A stretch of DNA of 64,000 nt from Exaiptasia diaphana. Taxonomy: Eukaryota; Cnidaria; Anthozoa; Actiniaria; Aiptasiidae. Of the stretch, positions 12,701-21,569 are shown in pieces (within the stretch, counting starts at the first letter, position 1; each line of letters opens with the position of its first letter). The translations under genes were made by a program, and so were the position numbers. Below the pieces are notes generated by a model. It saw nothing but the letters and a program-made list of their open reading frames with translations. It did not search any database and had not been told where the DNA came from. The stretch covers positions 551,169 through 615,168 of the forward strand of contig NW_018388036.1 of assembly GCF_001417965.1 (NCBI RefSeq), given 5' to 3'.

Positions 12701-13593
12701 GGTAGTCATACTAACGCTTAATAAATAAGTGAGGGAACGCTATGTCCTTTTGCAAACTTTGTAAATTGATTTTAAAAGATATGTACAATGTTTGATACCA
12801 AAACTTACAAGATATTTACAGAATATATATAAAATTCACAAACTTTGTAAAAAGACATTTGGTCTGTAAATTGAATTTACAGTATATTTACATATCATTT
12901 ACAATTAACACTGTAAACTAATCAATATTCAATCGGACTGTATCGGACTGTCAGTAGTCTACAGGCAACGTTCTGTAAATTGTAATGGTAAGACCATATT
13001 AGTAGCTATTGGCATCCATGGCAACTAACTGCGCTCTTTAAGTAGCCATGGTGACGCCCTCTGTATTAGGAGGAGCCGACGGGTTCCTAGGAGAAATATA
13101 TCTGTTCTTATGTCCCAGCCAGCTGTAAACTACAACTGGTTGCCAGCGAGAAATTCAGGAAAAAAGAACTCTCCAGGCAAGGAATACTTTCTAAGAATTT
13201 TTGCCAGGAAAATACTAATTTCCTAACTAAAAAAAATGTAAGCCGTTTTTGACCATAAAAACGTTATATAAGCCTTTTTAGAATTTAAAAACTTTTGCCA
13301 GGAATAAAACTATTTTAAAGAAAGAAGGACGCCGCATTTGCTTGTGAGATTGTCATCAATGTAGCTCAAAATCCCTTTCCCAGGAAAAAATAATCGTACA
13401 AGAACAGTTATTTAGAAGAACAGACCCCGTCGGCTCCTTTTGTCTTTATAGACATGCAAATCCATGTAAATATTGATCTTCACTTTTAGGAAACGATGCT
13501 TATTCTTTCAAAGGTAAAGATGAAGAGCCTCCATTGTCAACTAAAGATGTAAACATCATCAACAACGGAGAAGCGAAACAAAACAATGCTTGA
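760..13593 (+). CDS. GABA-B-like metabotropic receptor (class C GPCR), 5' partial
   Basis: Sixteen coding exons: 760-897, 1846-2121, 2684-2749, 3289-3477, 4306-4554, 4908-4971, 6177-6260, 7145-7295, 7522-7654, 7977-8081, 9023-9145, 10080-10223, 11712-11900, 12385-12538, 13490-13593. These fifteen segments are directly supported; any further exons lie left of the window. All have GT-AG borders and matching phases, giving 722 residues and stop TGA at 13591. The first exons encode the Venus-flytrap ligand domain (IIGPGCSES, NPALG, FAYDAVW). Exons from 7145 encode seven transmembrane helices, including YIKMSSPRLNN, HMTVWTGILYGYKG, LAWETRK and the TM7 end CLIFVPK. There is no cysteine-rich linker, as in GABA-B receptors. 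The product should be a plasma-membrane G-protein-coupled receptor. The short Ser-rich tail shows no clear coiled coil. The position of the GABBR1 GABA-binding glutamate appears to be Tyr, so subunit and ligand are unresolved. Confidence 0.9.
951..1206. mobile_element. MITE with 20-bp inverted ends bordered by TTAA, copy 1
   Basis: Inverted termini (AAAGAATCATAACCACCCG and its complement) enclose about 215 bp without coding content. TTAA lies at both outer borders, and whether it is the target duplication cannot be told by eye. A clearly related copy lies at 27928-28178 in a sideroflexin intron, with the same internal AAAATGGCGGATT.GTAGGATTTCT block. It sits in a receptor intron. Confidence 0.75.
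1310..1465. repeat. Palindromic repeat (CCTGGGAACGAGG family)
   Basis: CCTCATTCCCAGGC near 1380-1394 is answered by GCCTGGGAACGAGG near 1446-1460, around a smaller inverted pair. A weaker relative lies near 16318-16370. No coding content. Confidence 0.55.
1498..1605. repeat. Dispersed repeat shared with 58540-58645
   Basis: The stretch AAACCCTTTTAG.GATCTCTTTTAC through AAATGCAAGAGATCTGTGAGTA is repeated, slightly diverged, at 58540-58645 inside an SMC3 intron. Part of it (GTGTTAGCCTCAAAACCA) also occurs near 14910. It makes no recognisable protein. Confidence 0.6.
2175..2342. mobile_element. Foldback element (GCATGAAACGGTCACATG family)
   Basis: ATGAAACGGTCACATG.TACTAAATCC on the left is answered by GGATTTAGTACCATGTGACCGTTTCAT on the right, with an AT-rich centre. 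A degenerate half copy is at 55285-55345. Intronic and non-coding. Confidence 0.65.
5233..5271 (-). ncRNA. Type I hammerhead ribozyme, copy 2 (left palindrome arm)
   Basis: Reading the minus strand, the core is identical to copy 1: CTGT (5271-5268), CTGATGA, stem II GTGC-GTA-GCAC, GAA, stem III ACT-CGG-AGT, cleavage U at 5237, then ACAG (5236-5233). The outer stem I helix seen in copy 1 is weaker because the AAGATT strand has become ATCATT. Confidence 0.82.
5382..5420 (+). ncRNA. Type I hammerhead ribozyme, copy 3 (right palindrome arm)
   Basis: Same core as copies 1 and 2: CTGT 5382-5385, CTGATGA 5386-5392, stem II 5393-5403, GAA 5404-5406, stem III 5407-5415, cleavage U 5416, ACAG 5417-5420. 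A transcript through both arms could fold into a 108-bp hairpin, which would compete with the ribozyme fold on either strand. Confidence 0.82.
6471..6640. mobile_element. Degenerate foldback element, AGTCTTC family
   Basis: It shares the interior of the better preserved copies at 10968-11178 and 35564-35784: CCTTTGCATC, GTGATAGATAC, CACCTAACACAATTTTCACAG and ACCTTTCAATATGG. The outer ends are eroded. Intronic. Confidence 0.5.
6641..6775 (+). repeat. Dispersed repeat, 'ACTAGCGGTAAACTA ... CGTCAGTAAGTT' family
   Basis: Begins GAAACTAGCGGTAAACTA and ends near CGTCAGTAAGTTGCTTCACCTACTTTTTTACGG. Relatives lie at 11407-11690 and 13797-13850 (5' part), and the 3' part recurs near 62795-62850. Probably a short non-autonomous retroelement family. 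Confidence 0.55.
6812..6958. mobile_element. Foldback element, GTCTCTGTCCTCTGATATAA family
   Basis: Near-perfect arms begin TCTCTGTCCTCTGATATAAA and are answered by TTTATATCAGAGGACAGAGA. Another end lies at 7019-7060 and a diverged copy at 7740-7910. A remnant is at 36596-36630 in an ABLIM intron. All receptor copies are intronic. Confidence 0.75.
7322..7409 (+). pseudogene. Tandem partial duplicate of the TM1 exon end and its donor site
   Basis: The 3' end of the TM1 exon and its donor (about 7237-7300) reappear about 106 bp downstream, from GTGTGGGGATATTAATG to CATATAAGGTATG. The copy has an extra base after TTAATG that shifts frame, and it lacks an acceptor, so it is not a usable exon. 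The donor in the copy is intact and is slightly closer to consensus than the original. Confidence 0.7.
7740..7910. mobile_element. Foldback element, second copy of the 6812-6958 family
   Basis: Contains TTATATTAGAGGACAGAGACACGGCTTAC, diverged hairpin arms around GAGAAGCAAGAGAAACACGAGCG, and GTCAGAGGACACTGACACG on the far side. Intronic, immediately upstream of the TM3 exon. Confidence 0.6.
8709..8869. mobile_element. MITE with 23-bp perfect inverted repeats and 7-bp target duplication
   Basis: The terminal inverted repeat starts CACAGGGAGCCCAAGC and is perfect for 23 bp at 8709-8731 and 8847-8869. The 7-bp sequence GCAAAAT flanks both sides (8702-8708, 8870-8876). CAGGG-type ends with 7-8 bp duplications suggest a hAT-like origin. 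The centre is AT-rich and non-coding. Confidence 0.82.
9271..9705. mobile_element. Foldback element with arms of about 105 bp
   Basis: The left arm (9271-9375, containing AGGATTAAACCCAATA and AACTAGTTTCGTCCCAGA) is answered by the right arm (9596-9705) around about 220 bp of non-coding centre. Lies in the intron after the TM4 exon. Confidence 0.75.
10261..10362. repeat. Hairpin repeat of about 100 bp
   Basis: GAAAGTTATAGTGTTTAGAA is answered by TTCTAAGCACTATAACTTTC. Arms of about 27 bp, non-coding loop, intronic, about 40 bp after the TM5 exon. Confidence 0.65.
10388..10796. mobile_element. MITE with G-rich inverted ends and 6-bp target duplication
   Basis: Ends GCCCGGGG...CCCCGGGC, with inner inverted blocks (ATATCAAAGGGCGGGGGTCC and complement). 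The 6-bp TAAACA flanks both sides (10382-10387, 10797-10802). The left end holds an 18-G run at 10392-10409. Copies of GTCCCTTTTAGGG recur inside. Several N bases show that assembly struggled here. A degenerate fragment lies near 57560-57600. Confidence 0.75.
10968..11178. mobile_element. Foldback element, AGTCTTC family, copy 2
   Basis: Ends AGTCTTCTTCACGGTTCCC...GGGAACCGTGAAGAAGACT with almost fully inverted arms (CCATCTTGAAAGGTAGC / GCTACCTTTCAAGATGG). Other copies are at 6471-6640, 19649-19854, 35564-35784 and 49323-49542, in introns of five different places in this window. Confidence 0.82.
11407..11690 (+). mobile_element. Dispersed repeat with hammerhead-like tail
   Basis: Begins ACTAGCGGTAAACTAGTATG and ends CCGACGAAGGATTAACGTCC followed by GAAACGTCAGTAAGTT. 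The tail resembles a decayed hammerhead: an UGAUGA-like stretch, a GGA/TCC stem, then GAAA. The essential core is mutated, so activity is not expected. It ends about 20 bp before the TM6/TM7 exon. Confidence 0.5.
12700..13480. other. Receptor intron stretch with AT-rich and foldback sequence
   Basis: 12720-12990 is AT-rich with recurrent TTTACA/TGTAAA words and no coding signal. 13065-13440 has imperfect inverted ends (AGGAGCCGACGGG near 13070 against CCCGTCGGCTCCT near 13425), a probable eroded foldback element. Confidence 0.5.
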
Positions 13594-16500
13594 TTACAAA
13601 CAGAGTCCCGGTGATTTTTTGACATTTATTTTGTTACACCTCTTTGAATAACCAAGTTACGAATTTTACCTCAGTAGTCATACACAAAGGAATCAAGGCG
13701 TGGTACCATGCACAGAGCTCCGTCATTCGTGAAAAGACAATAGTTTTTCACGATTGACTGAGCTTTATGCACGGCGGCTTGTCTTGATTCTTTTGTGTGG
13801 AAACTAGCAGTAAACTAGTGTCAGCTGCGTCAGTGTTTCTGAAGAAACAGTTGTGTTGATGTTTTCCCGTACCATATTCAAGCTTTTATTATTCATCGTG
13901 TATAAGTCATTGTGGTGGACGAAATCTTATTTATAAATTTCTTTTACTGACACAATTAAGTCGGCTTTAGATATTTTGTTTCAGTGGCGATACACAAAAC
14001 AAAACAATGGATAATCTTGATTTATTCTTTTATTTCCCCGGAGCTTCGTCTGCAATTCTTTTGTGCATGGTCACTGAAACAAAATATCTAAAGTCGGCTA
14101 TTATAAGTTAAGCGTTTGAACCTGTCCTAAGGATTTTTTTATGTAATATATATAAGCAATGGGTATACAGCTATTTCAAAAAACGTTGTCGGGGAGAACG
14201 GCGGACGGCGATTGTCGAAGGGAGATTGCACGGTCGAAAGGGACTATGGTTACACTGTTTTGATAAACAAAATTTCACCTATTGAATTCACCTTACATAG
14301 AAATGGAGACTAAATGGAGCCTATATTTAAAAAGAACATCTTACAGTACAAATCAGTTGTTATTGCCTTTCANCTAGCAAAACCCATGGCTACTTTCGGT
14401 CGTGCAATCGCCGTTCGACCATTGCCATTCGCCATTTTATCCGACAACCTTTTTTGAAATAGCTATATGTACCATGATTGCTGAGTGAGTGAGTGATGAA
14501 CAATCCACGAGTTAAAATGCATGCGGTGTTGGGAAAAACGGGTGCAAGGTGTTGGGTGTAAATACAAGCATCGTTTTAAAACCATTAGCTACTGTTGTTC
14601 GAATATTTGTGATCACCTAGTAACTCTGATTAGAGAAGTGAGCTTTAGATTTTAAAGGACTTTCAGAGAAGAAAGAAATGAGTTAGATGTTCGTTAACAT
14701 TTTTTGGTTCTAATTTCAATTATGCTTACAATGATGATCGTGGAAAAAATTATATATTTAAACAATTTTTTTACGATGTTAACTAGAAAACAGCTTCGGG
14801 ATTTTGGCAGCCATGTTGGATTTTGGCAACCACGTTAGATTTTAGCTCCCTTGTTATGTTTTGGCAGCCATGCTCGGCAAATACTCCGATTCGATTTCTT
14901 GTTTGCTCTGTGTTAGCCTCAAAACCAAGCAACATATTCTTTTGTTTCATTGATAGCCCAAGAAAACGCATGGAATTTGAAAAGAAAGACAATAGAATTG
15001 ATTTGAAATCTCACACTTTTATTCTCACAATTAGGAATATTTGCGCGCAAATGAGGCTAACACAGAGCATTGGAGAATTCGAAACTGGATTATTGATTAA
15101 GTTAAACTTAATCAATATATTCATTTTCGCAGTCAGCTTTCTTTCATCTTTGTCATATTTCATCTATGATTATCATAATTTATGCATCTTCTTATCATAA
15201 TTTATGCTGATTATACTAATTATAATGTATGGTAATAGAAAGTTCTTGAAATAGGTAATCATGTTGATTGAAGTATAGAACAGTCAGTTATGTAGTAATC
15301 TATCAAAGTAATTGTAGTTGTATTGGATTAGAAATCAAAGCACAAGATAGAGAAGCATTTCCATTTCCATTTTTTTATTTAAGTTTGGCTGCGCGTTTTT
15401 ATACGTACAGGTCCGGCTCACAAAAATTATCAGTAAAAAGAACCTCAAAGCAACTTCAAGTTATCATTTCCATTTATTTATTTATTTATTTATTATTATT
15501 TTTGCTTCGTTTCGTTTCGTTTCTCGGGTTTTATTCATTCATGAACGCTACAATGAAAGATTTTAACATATAAACTAGTAAACTTGACTTAAGGTGCTGT
15601 TCAGTGTAGAGAGCAACGACAGCAGAGTATTGGAAAAGTCATCAAAACAAAATTTATTTCTCGAGTTTGACGATTTTCATATTCTGCTGTTATTTACACC
15701 TTATTCAATAAGTGTTGCCCATATCTTTCATCTGTGAGATTCATAGTAAGGACACAATTCGCCCTTATTCCAAGATATTATTTATCTAGAACATTTGGCC
15801 AAAAGCTTTATACAAGACGTGACTTCAAAGTGAAGGATAGGTGTGCATGATCAAGGATAGTTTTAGACCTCTTGCGTAAGGACTTACGCCTTCTTGGGAA
15901 TAAAAATCCACTTTTTTTCCTCCAGTTGGTGCTGCATTCCCATGAACTGCAAGGGGTCTATAATCTCCTAAAGGCAGGGTATATCCCAGCATGCCTTACT
16001 CTCGAGCTTTTCGATTTTGTTGAGACAATGCTTTTTGAATAAGTCGTATCAGGAATCTGTGTTGATCAGACAGGTGTAATCGCTATTCATAACAGAAAAT
16101 ATGCTATATACAGCGGTACCTCTCTTAGCGGTCACCCTCTGTTAGGTGGTCGCAATTCAGTTAAAGTCCCAAATATTCACTCACTATTTAACCTGTCAAC
16201 CTCTATTAAATGATCAGTTAGGAAAATCCCGAGGGCGACCGCGAGTAATTGAAGTTCCGTTACACAGTGAAAATATCTGTATTTTAGTAAAGCGAACATT
16301 TTCAAAATCTCGTCTCCAGGCCCTTATCCCTTCGTTTGGAATCAGGGGGTCATGGGCCTAGGAGCGAGTAGGCATTTTCCATTAAAAACGAACGAATCGG
16401 CCTTGCGACATACAGCCAAAAACTACTTTCATGCTAAGCACATATACATCAATGTAATCAATGCTGAAGTTTATTTAAATAAAAACTTTGGGTGCTGGTA

Positions 16501-16905
16501 CTCCTGTAGAGATATATATGTTTCTTGAAGAAGATATACAACCAAAGAAACTGGTGAATTCAAACGGCTATGCTTTCGCGTGAACGAAAGAATATGTGCG
16601 ATTAAAAACGCAATATAAATGCAAAAATTAATAGAGAAAATACTAGAATATAAGGCGTGGCTGCCTGTGCGCTTTACCAATAAAAATGGGGGTGCTCTCA
16701 ATGAATGAAAACGCGCGCGCGCAAAACGGCGCACGAGTACTGGACACGCTTTCTATTCATGATGTCATAATAGAGAAGGAGACTGCGCGTGCCAGTTTCG
16801 TTTGTACAAATACCAAAACAACTGACGAAGAACGCCACCAATGTAAACAAGAAAAGGACAAAAAAATATACACAAATAGTACAAAAGTCGAGAAAAAAAT
16901 ATAAA
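13594..16905. other. Intergenic, repeat-rich
   Basis: Holds a hairpin at 13685-13800, the 5' part of a dispersed repeat at 13797-13850, a foldback element at 13953-14099 (AGTCGGCTTTAGATATTTTG and complement), and the MITE at 14168-14465. A repeat near 14800-15070 contains GTGTTAGCCTCAAAACCA on both flanks in opposite sense. No gene is visible at 15080-16670; the short frames there are not supported by splice structure or similarity. Confidence 0.6.
14168..14465. mobile_element. MITE, CAGCTATTTCAAAAAACGTTG family, copy 1
   Basis: Inverted ends of about 28 bp (AGCTATTTCAAAAAACGTTG / complement), with inner inverted blocks around CGGTCGTGCAATCGCCG. A second copy is at 57919-58232 in an SMC3 intron. 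TA-type flanks. Intergenic here. Confidence 0.78.
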
Positions 16906-19900
16906 ATGGAAGAGGAAGATTCGAAAAAACTTGATGAACCAGCATCGTCCTCTCAGAAAAATATGGATAACACACTACCAAATACATCGAATCCAGCGGT
17001 TTTCGGGCACCACTATTACAATCCACAGTGGGTGATGTACGATAAACAAACACCAGCACTTTTATACAACAACGCTGTGCATTTTACGGTATCTTTTGAC
17101 GGAACGCATTACTTCCACGAACAATATCAAGGTCAATTCTGTGCACCACCTGAGGCGACAATGGTAAGTTTAAGTATTAAGCCGTGATGTGATAGTAATC
17201 TACAGTGATTATCATAAGTTTAAGTACTTTGCAAGGAGTTGTAAATCAAAATGAAGTTTGTTAAGTCCTCACAAGTCGGTGTTTATAGTACGTGAAAAAT
17301 TAAGTTTGTAAAGTCCTCACAAGTCGGTGACTATATTTCGTGAAAAATGAGGTTTGTAAAGTCCTCGCAAGTCTGTGACTATAGTACGCGAAAAATGAAG
17401 TTTGTAAAGTCCTCACAAGTCGGTGACTATATATCCACAGGTAGCCCAGTGCTTGGTAAACCTGTGGATAGACTTGTTGCATAAGCATGCTCGACTCTCT
17501 TCCGCTTGGTTGTGGTGTTCCTCAAGGTTCCGTCCTGGGCCCGGTTCTCTATCTCCTCTACACTTCTCCTGTCGCTGATATTCTCCGGAAGCATAAAATG
17601 TCATTTCATTTCTATGCTGATGACACTCAAATCTACATNNNNNCCTTTCTCCTGTAATGATGAAAACGCCTTGGATGCTGCCTTAAACAGTATTAAAGCT
17701 TGCCTCTGTGATATTGATCTCTGGATGACTATCAACAAACTTAAACTGAATAAGGACAAAACTGAATTTCTTATTTTTTCGTCTAAGCACTCTCTATTGA
17801 GCTCCTCACCGGTAATCAGCTTTGGCTCTGAAATAATTCATCCCTCCTCTTGTGTTCGTAACATTGGTGTTCTTTTTGACTCTTCTCTGTCCTTGGCTAA
17901 TCACATCAAAATGACCTGCAAATCCTCTTTTTATCATCTTCGAAACATTTCAAGAATCAGAAAATTCCTGTCTGTTAAATCTACGGAAATCCTTGTTCAC
18001 TCGTTCATATCATCTAAACTTGACAATTGCAACTCTCTACTATATGGCCTCCCTAAATATCTGATTGATCGTCTACAAGCTGTCCAAAATGCCTGTGCTC
18101 GTCTTGTCATGCTTTCTAAAAAACATGACCACATTACACCTCTGCTTATCAATCTTCACTGGCTTCCTGTCTCCGCACGTATCAAGTTTAAAATTCTCCT
18201 TCTGACTTTTAAAGCTCTTCATGGCCTGGCTCCTATTTATGTTCAAGATATGCTTAAAAACTATCGTCCTTCTCGTTGTCTTCGTTCGTCGTCTCAACTG
18301 TTACTGTCTTCCAAGTCTTACAATCTTAAAAGTTATGGTTATCGTTCTTTTAGTGTTGCTGGACCTTTTCTATGGAATTCACTGCCATCTTCAATCAGAG
18401 ACATTTCTTCACTTGACAATTTTAAAACTGCTCTCAAAACCTTCCTTTTTAAACAAACTTATGATCTGTAACTCTATTTTAACTTTCTTAATATCTTAAT
18501 TTTTACCTTTTTATTTGCGCTTAGAAAAAGTTTTATAAGCGCTTTATAAGCTTAGATTATTATTATTATTATTATAAAACTATAATAATCGAGTCGATGC
18601 AAGTTTTGTGTCCTAACATGTAACTGTGTCATACCCTACCGCATTCATACCAGAAAACAGGGATGAGAGGCTTTGTCATATTTGTGTGTACGATTCTGAA
18701 TTAATTCATTAATTTTAGTATATTGAAAAATACACTGGCGAATGAGATCTGATACCAATAACATAAATTGCAATTTGTCCTATAGTCACGGTTCAAACGT
18801 CGATCCCTTCATGTGACGCGTCTAAGCTAATTACTTGCATGTAATTCACAAGAACTTTGCGATCTAAATCTATTGACATTTACAAATTATAACAAGTTCA
18901 TCCAATTGAACAAAATCATTCATTGTCAATAAATTTACGAAATGCTCAGGAAACTCAATTCCAATAATTAGATTCTTGCAAAACTTTGATCAAGATGAAA
19001 TTAATAATTAGATTAAAACACGATTAATGATCGATGTCTGAAACAGGCCTTATACCACCTATATACTAGGTTGTTAGTCAACAAGAGGAAGCACAAAGCA
19101 AGTCAACTCGTGCAGAGGGGAATCGATATAAAAACGAAAACCATGAGAGTTTTAGCATGTGGGATCAACCGCAGGTGGGATGACATATGATTACATATTG
19201 AGTGATAAATTGTTGGTTCAATTGGTTTGATTACATCGGCGATTGGTAGCATTGACGTTTTTCTTCTCTATACGTTTGGTTTCATTACTATTTGTTGTTT
19301 TATGACATTGGTATGATTCGTGATTGTCTGGTAGATTGGTTGGTAGGTTGACAGGTTGTTTGGTCAGTTGATTGATTGTCTGGCTGATTGGTTGGCTGTC
19401 TGGTATCGAGTCCGGTAGGTTGGCTTGATGGTTGATTGCCTATATTTTCATTGATAAATTAATTGTGAATTGAGTTGTTGATAGTATTAATTGAATGGTT
19501 GATTGATAGACAGATTAATTGGTTGGTTAATAATCTTCTTTACGGCTTTTTTTTTAATTTTGTTTAAAAAAAAAACATGTCTCTCGAGATTTTTTTGTAA
19601 CAAATATCAGAATTTTAGATTATGTCCTTATAATCAAATCATTTTGTCACTTCTTTACGGTTACCTGCAACATCTTGAAAGGTAGCCGTTCCTTTCCATC
19701 GAACAACCGTTGAGCGTGCAGTGATAGAAACTTTCTTTCATATATACAGACAATTATTCACAGATATCTATCATTCCCCGCTCGACGGTTGTCTCGCTTC
19801 GATGTAAAGGCTTGGCTACCTTTCAAGATGGCGCAGGTAACCGTGAAGGAGACTATTGACAGATTGAATGATTGATAAATTTTGAACATTTTGTGACGTT

Positions 19901-20186
19901 AAGAGCGTGTGGTTAGTTGGTTGATTGGTTCATATTAGTTGTTGTTTTCTTCCTTTACTTTTATTACCTAAAGCCAATACATATATTCATCTAAATCTAC
20001 CTTCAGGTACTGCTAAATCCGTATCTTAACCCATGGCAAAGGAATAGCACAAAACCACCCAGGAGACCTCGCAAACCGCATCACAAACACAAAAAAGATT
20101 CTCGACCAAAAAAGGACGTTCGTAACACAATGGTTCCATTGTTCCCGGAAATCTTTGATTTAGGTCGGGATAGTTTACGATGGTAG
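16906..20186 (+). CDS. Two-exon hypothetical protein
   Basis: Exon 1 16906-17163 starts at the first in-frame ATG; exon 2 is 20007-20186. Splicing is ACAATG|gtaagt to cttcag|GTACTG in phase 0, giving 145 residues and stop TAG. The N-terminus is acidic and Ser-rich. The middle is aromatic-rich ([28 protein letters not shown]). The C-terminal exon is strongly basic and Pro-rich ([20 protein letters not shown]) and ends [11 protein letters not shown] do not recognise the family. There is no signal peptide or membrane segment. The intron holds a 48-bp tandem repeat, a truncated LINE and a foldback element. The matching splice phase and absence of stops support a real gene; the predicted exon pairing needs transcript data. 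Confidence 0.5.
17254..17432. repeat. 48-bp tandem repeat, about 3.7 units
   Basis: Units start at 17254, 17302, 17350 and 17398, each with AAGTTTGT.AAGTCCTC.CAAGTC followed by GTGACTATA. It is immediately followed by a perfect 11-bp inverted repeat (TATCCACAGGT at 17432-17442, ACCTGTGGATA at 17460-17470) at the 5' edge of the LINE fragment. Confidence 0.85.
17470..18570 (+). mobile_element. 5'-truncated LINE reverse transcriptase (CR1/L2/jockey-like)
   Basis: Up to the N bases the reading frame shows the reverse-transcriptase blocks [16 protein letters not shown] and the catalytic YADD (FYADDTQIY). After five Ns (17639-17643) the frame continues from about 17645 to 18471 through [25 protein letters not shown]-type ([14 protein letters not shown]) and [15 protein letters not shown], ending [10 protein letters not shown]. 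This thumb and C-terminal tail is typical of CR1-like elements. The fragment lacks endonuclease and the first fingers, so it is dead. An (ATT)n tail at about 18557-18575 marks the 3' end. It sits in sense orientation in the intron of the hypothetical gene. Confidence 0.85.
18576..20006. other. Intron stretch without genes
   Basis: Contains a simple TTGGTTGATTG-rich region (about 19210-19520) and the foldback element at 19649-19854. No coding signal otherwise. Confidence 0.6.
19649..19854. mobile_element. Foldback element, AGTCTTC family, copy 3
   Basis: CTTCTTTACGGTTACC...GGTAACCGTGAAGGAGACT with the diagnostic CATCTTGAAAGGTAGCC / GGCTACCTTTCAAGATGG pair. A stray partial end (AATCTTCTTTACGG) lies upstream near 19530. 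Confidence 0.75.
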
Positions 20187-21569
20187 ACTGGTATTCACAT
20201 TAAAATGCATAGATTAAGAGAATTCACAGATGACTTTAAAAATGTGATAAGACGAATAAAGAACTTTCTCTTTTATGAGAGTTGAAGGAGGCGTGTTATT
20301 GTCGTGAGATGACTCTTTGGAGAAGTGATAAATTTGATCAAGTCAAAAGCCCGCCATTTTGAATGGTTTTGCAATGTATCATGGGATATATATATCTCCC
20401 TTTCTTCATCAAAACAAATCGTTAAAATCGTAAAAATACTGATTAGTTTCGAATTTCCACAGACAGCATATGTTTGTTTTCATTTTTGCCTAGTAAATGG
20501 AAATTCTTTATTAACTGTACGGCCCTGTACATTTTTTGGAGGTTTTTCTTACGGTATTTCCTTGCATGTTGATATTTGTTTGTTTCTTCGCTTCTGAGAT
20601 TAACTACAATATCAATATTTCCCAAAGTTTTTCGAAAACTGAGTCTACATTACAGACAACTGGAGCACTGACATCGTTGTTAAGTGTTTACTCATTTATC
20701 AATTCCAAAATGCACTGTGTCACAAGGCTTACCGCGGGATGCGACATGGACTAATATGCAGTCAAGCTAAATTGATCCAGTCTCAGTCCCAAGGCGTTCC
20801 TCGCTTCTAGCATTACATGACGTCACGGAGTCTCTGACGCTCACATACTTGTCCCAGTACCCGCTCGCACTAGTAAGGAACGCCCGTTTTTTTCAGTTAC
20901 GAGGTAGCTTCTTTTGTATTGGCTTTTCGGCTGCTTCAGATGAATGATAATGACTAAATAGCTAAAACCATTTATTATGTATTATTATTTCACAGGTTTT
21001 ATAAATTCCTCACGTTCCGAAAAATTCTTAGTCATATTGATTTGAATACAGTTTTGTATTATTTTCTCAATACTATTTATTAAATACAAATTCATTATTC
21101 TAAAGTTCATTGCTCTTTATAAATTCACTATAAAATTTTTATGAGAATGTTTAATTATTTGAAAGTCGTGTTTTTAAGACTTCTACAGAAAGTATGTCGT
21201 GTATGTGGGCCAGTGACAAAAATTCTTGTTAGGATAATGACATTTAGATGATAAGAATAGTTATGATAATATACGATGGCTGCCGCTTTCAAGAATACCG
21301 CAGGCGTGCATATGATGACGAGGTATTTTCGGGTAAGAATGATTGAAGTGAAGCTACTAAACACTGACAAAAATATGCACGCTTGATATATTTTTCAAAG
21401 TTCCTGCGCATCTTAGAAATGGTCAATAGAGCCGATGGTATATGTCAGGTAGGCCACAGGAAACCAGTTGTTGTGGCTTGGAGAGATTGGAAAAGCGGGT
21501 CATGCTTGGGAATCTTGAAGACAATTAAATATCCAAGATGGCGTCGTGTTCTCGTGCAGTGTCGTGCGA
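20187..21569. other. Intergenic stretch, convergent gene ends
   Basis: Lies between the end of the two-exon gene (+) and the end of the sideroflexin gene (-). Only a weak inverted pair (GGCGTTCCT ... AGGAACGCC, about 20797-20884) is visible. Much of it probably serves as 3' untranslated and termination sequence. Confidence 0.5.

Noticed and set aside
14823-15200. 125-residue frame in the intergenic region
   Set aside because: It overlaps a dispersed repeat with inverted flanks; composition and lack of similarity argue against a gene.
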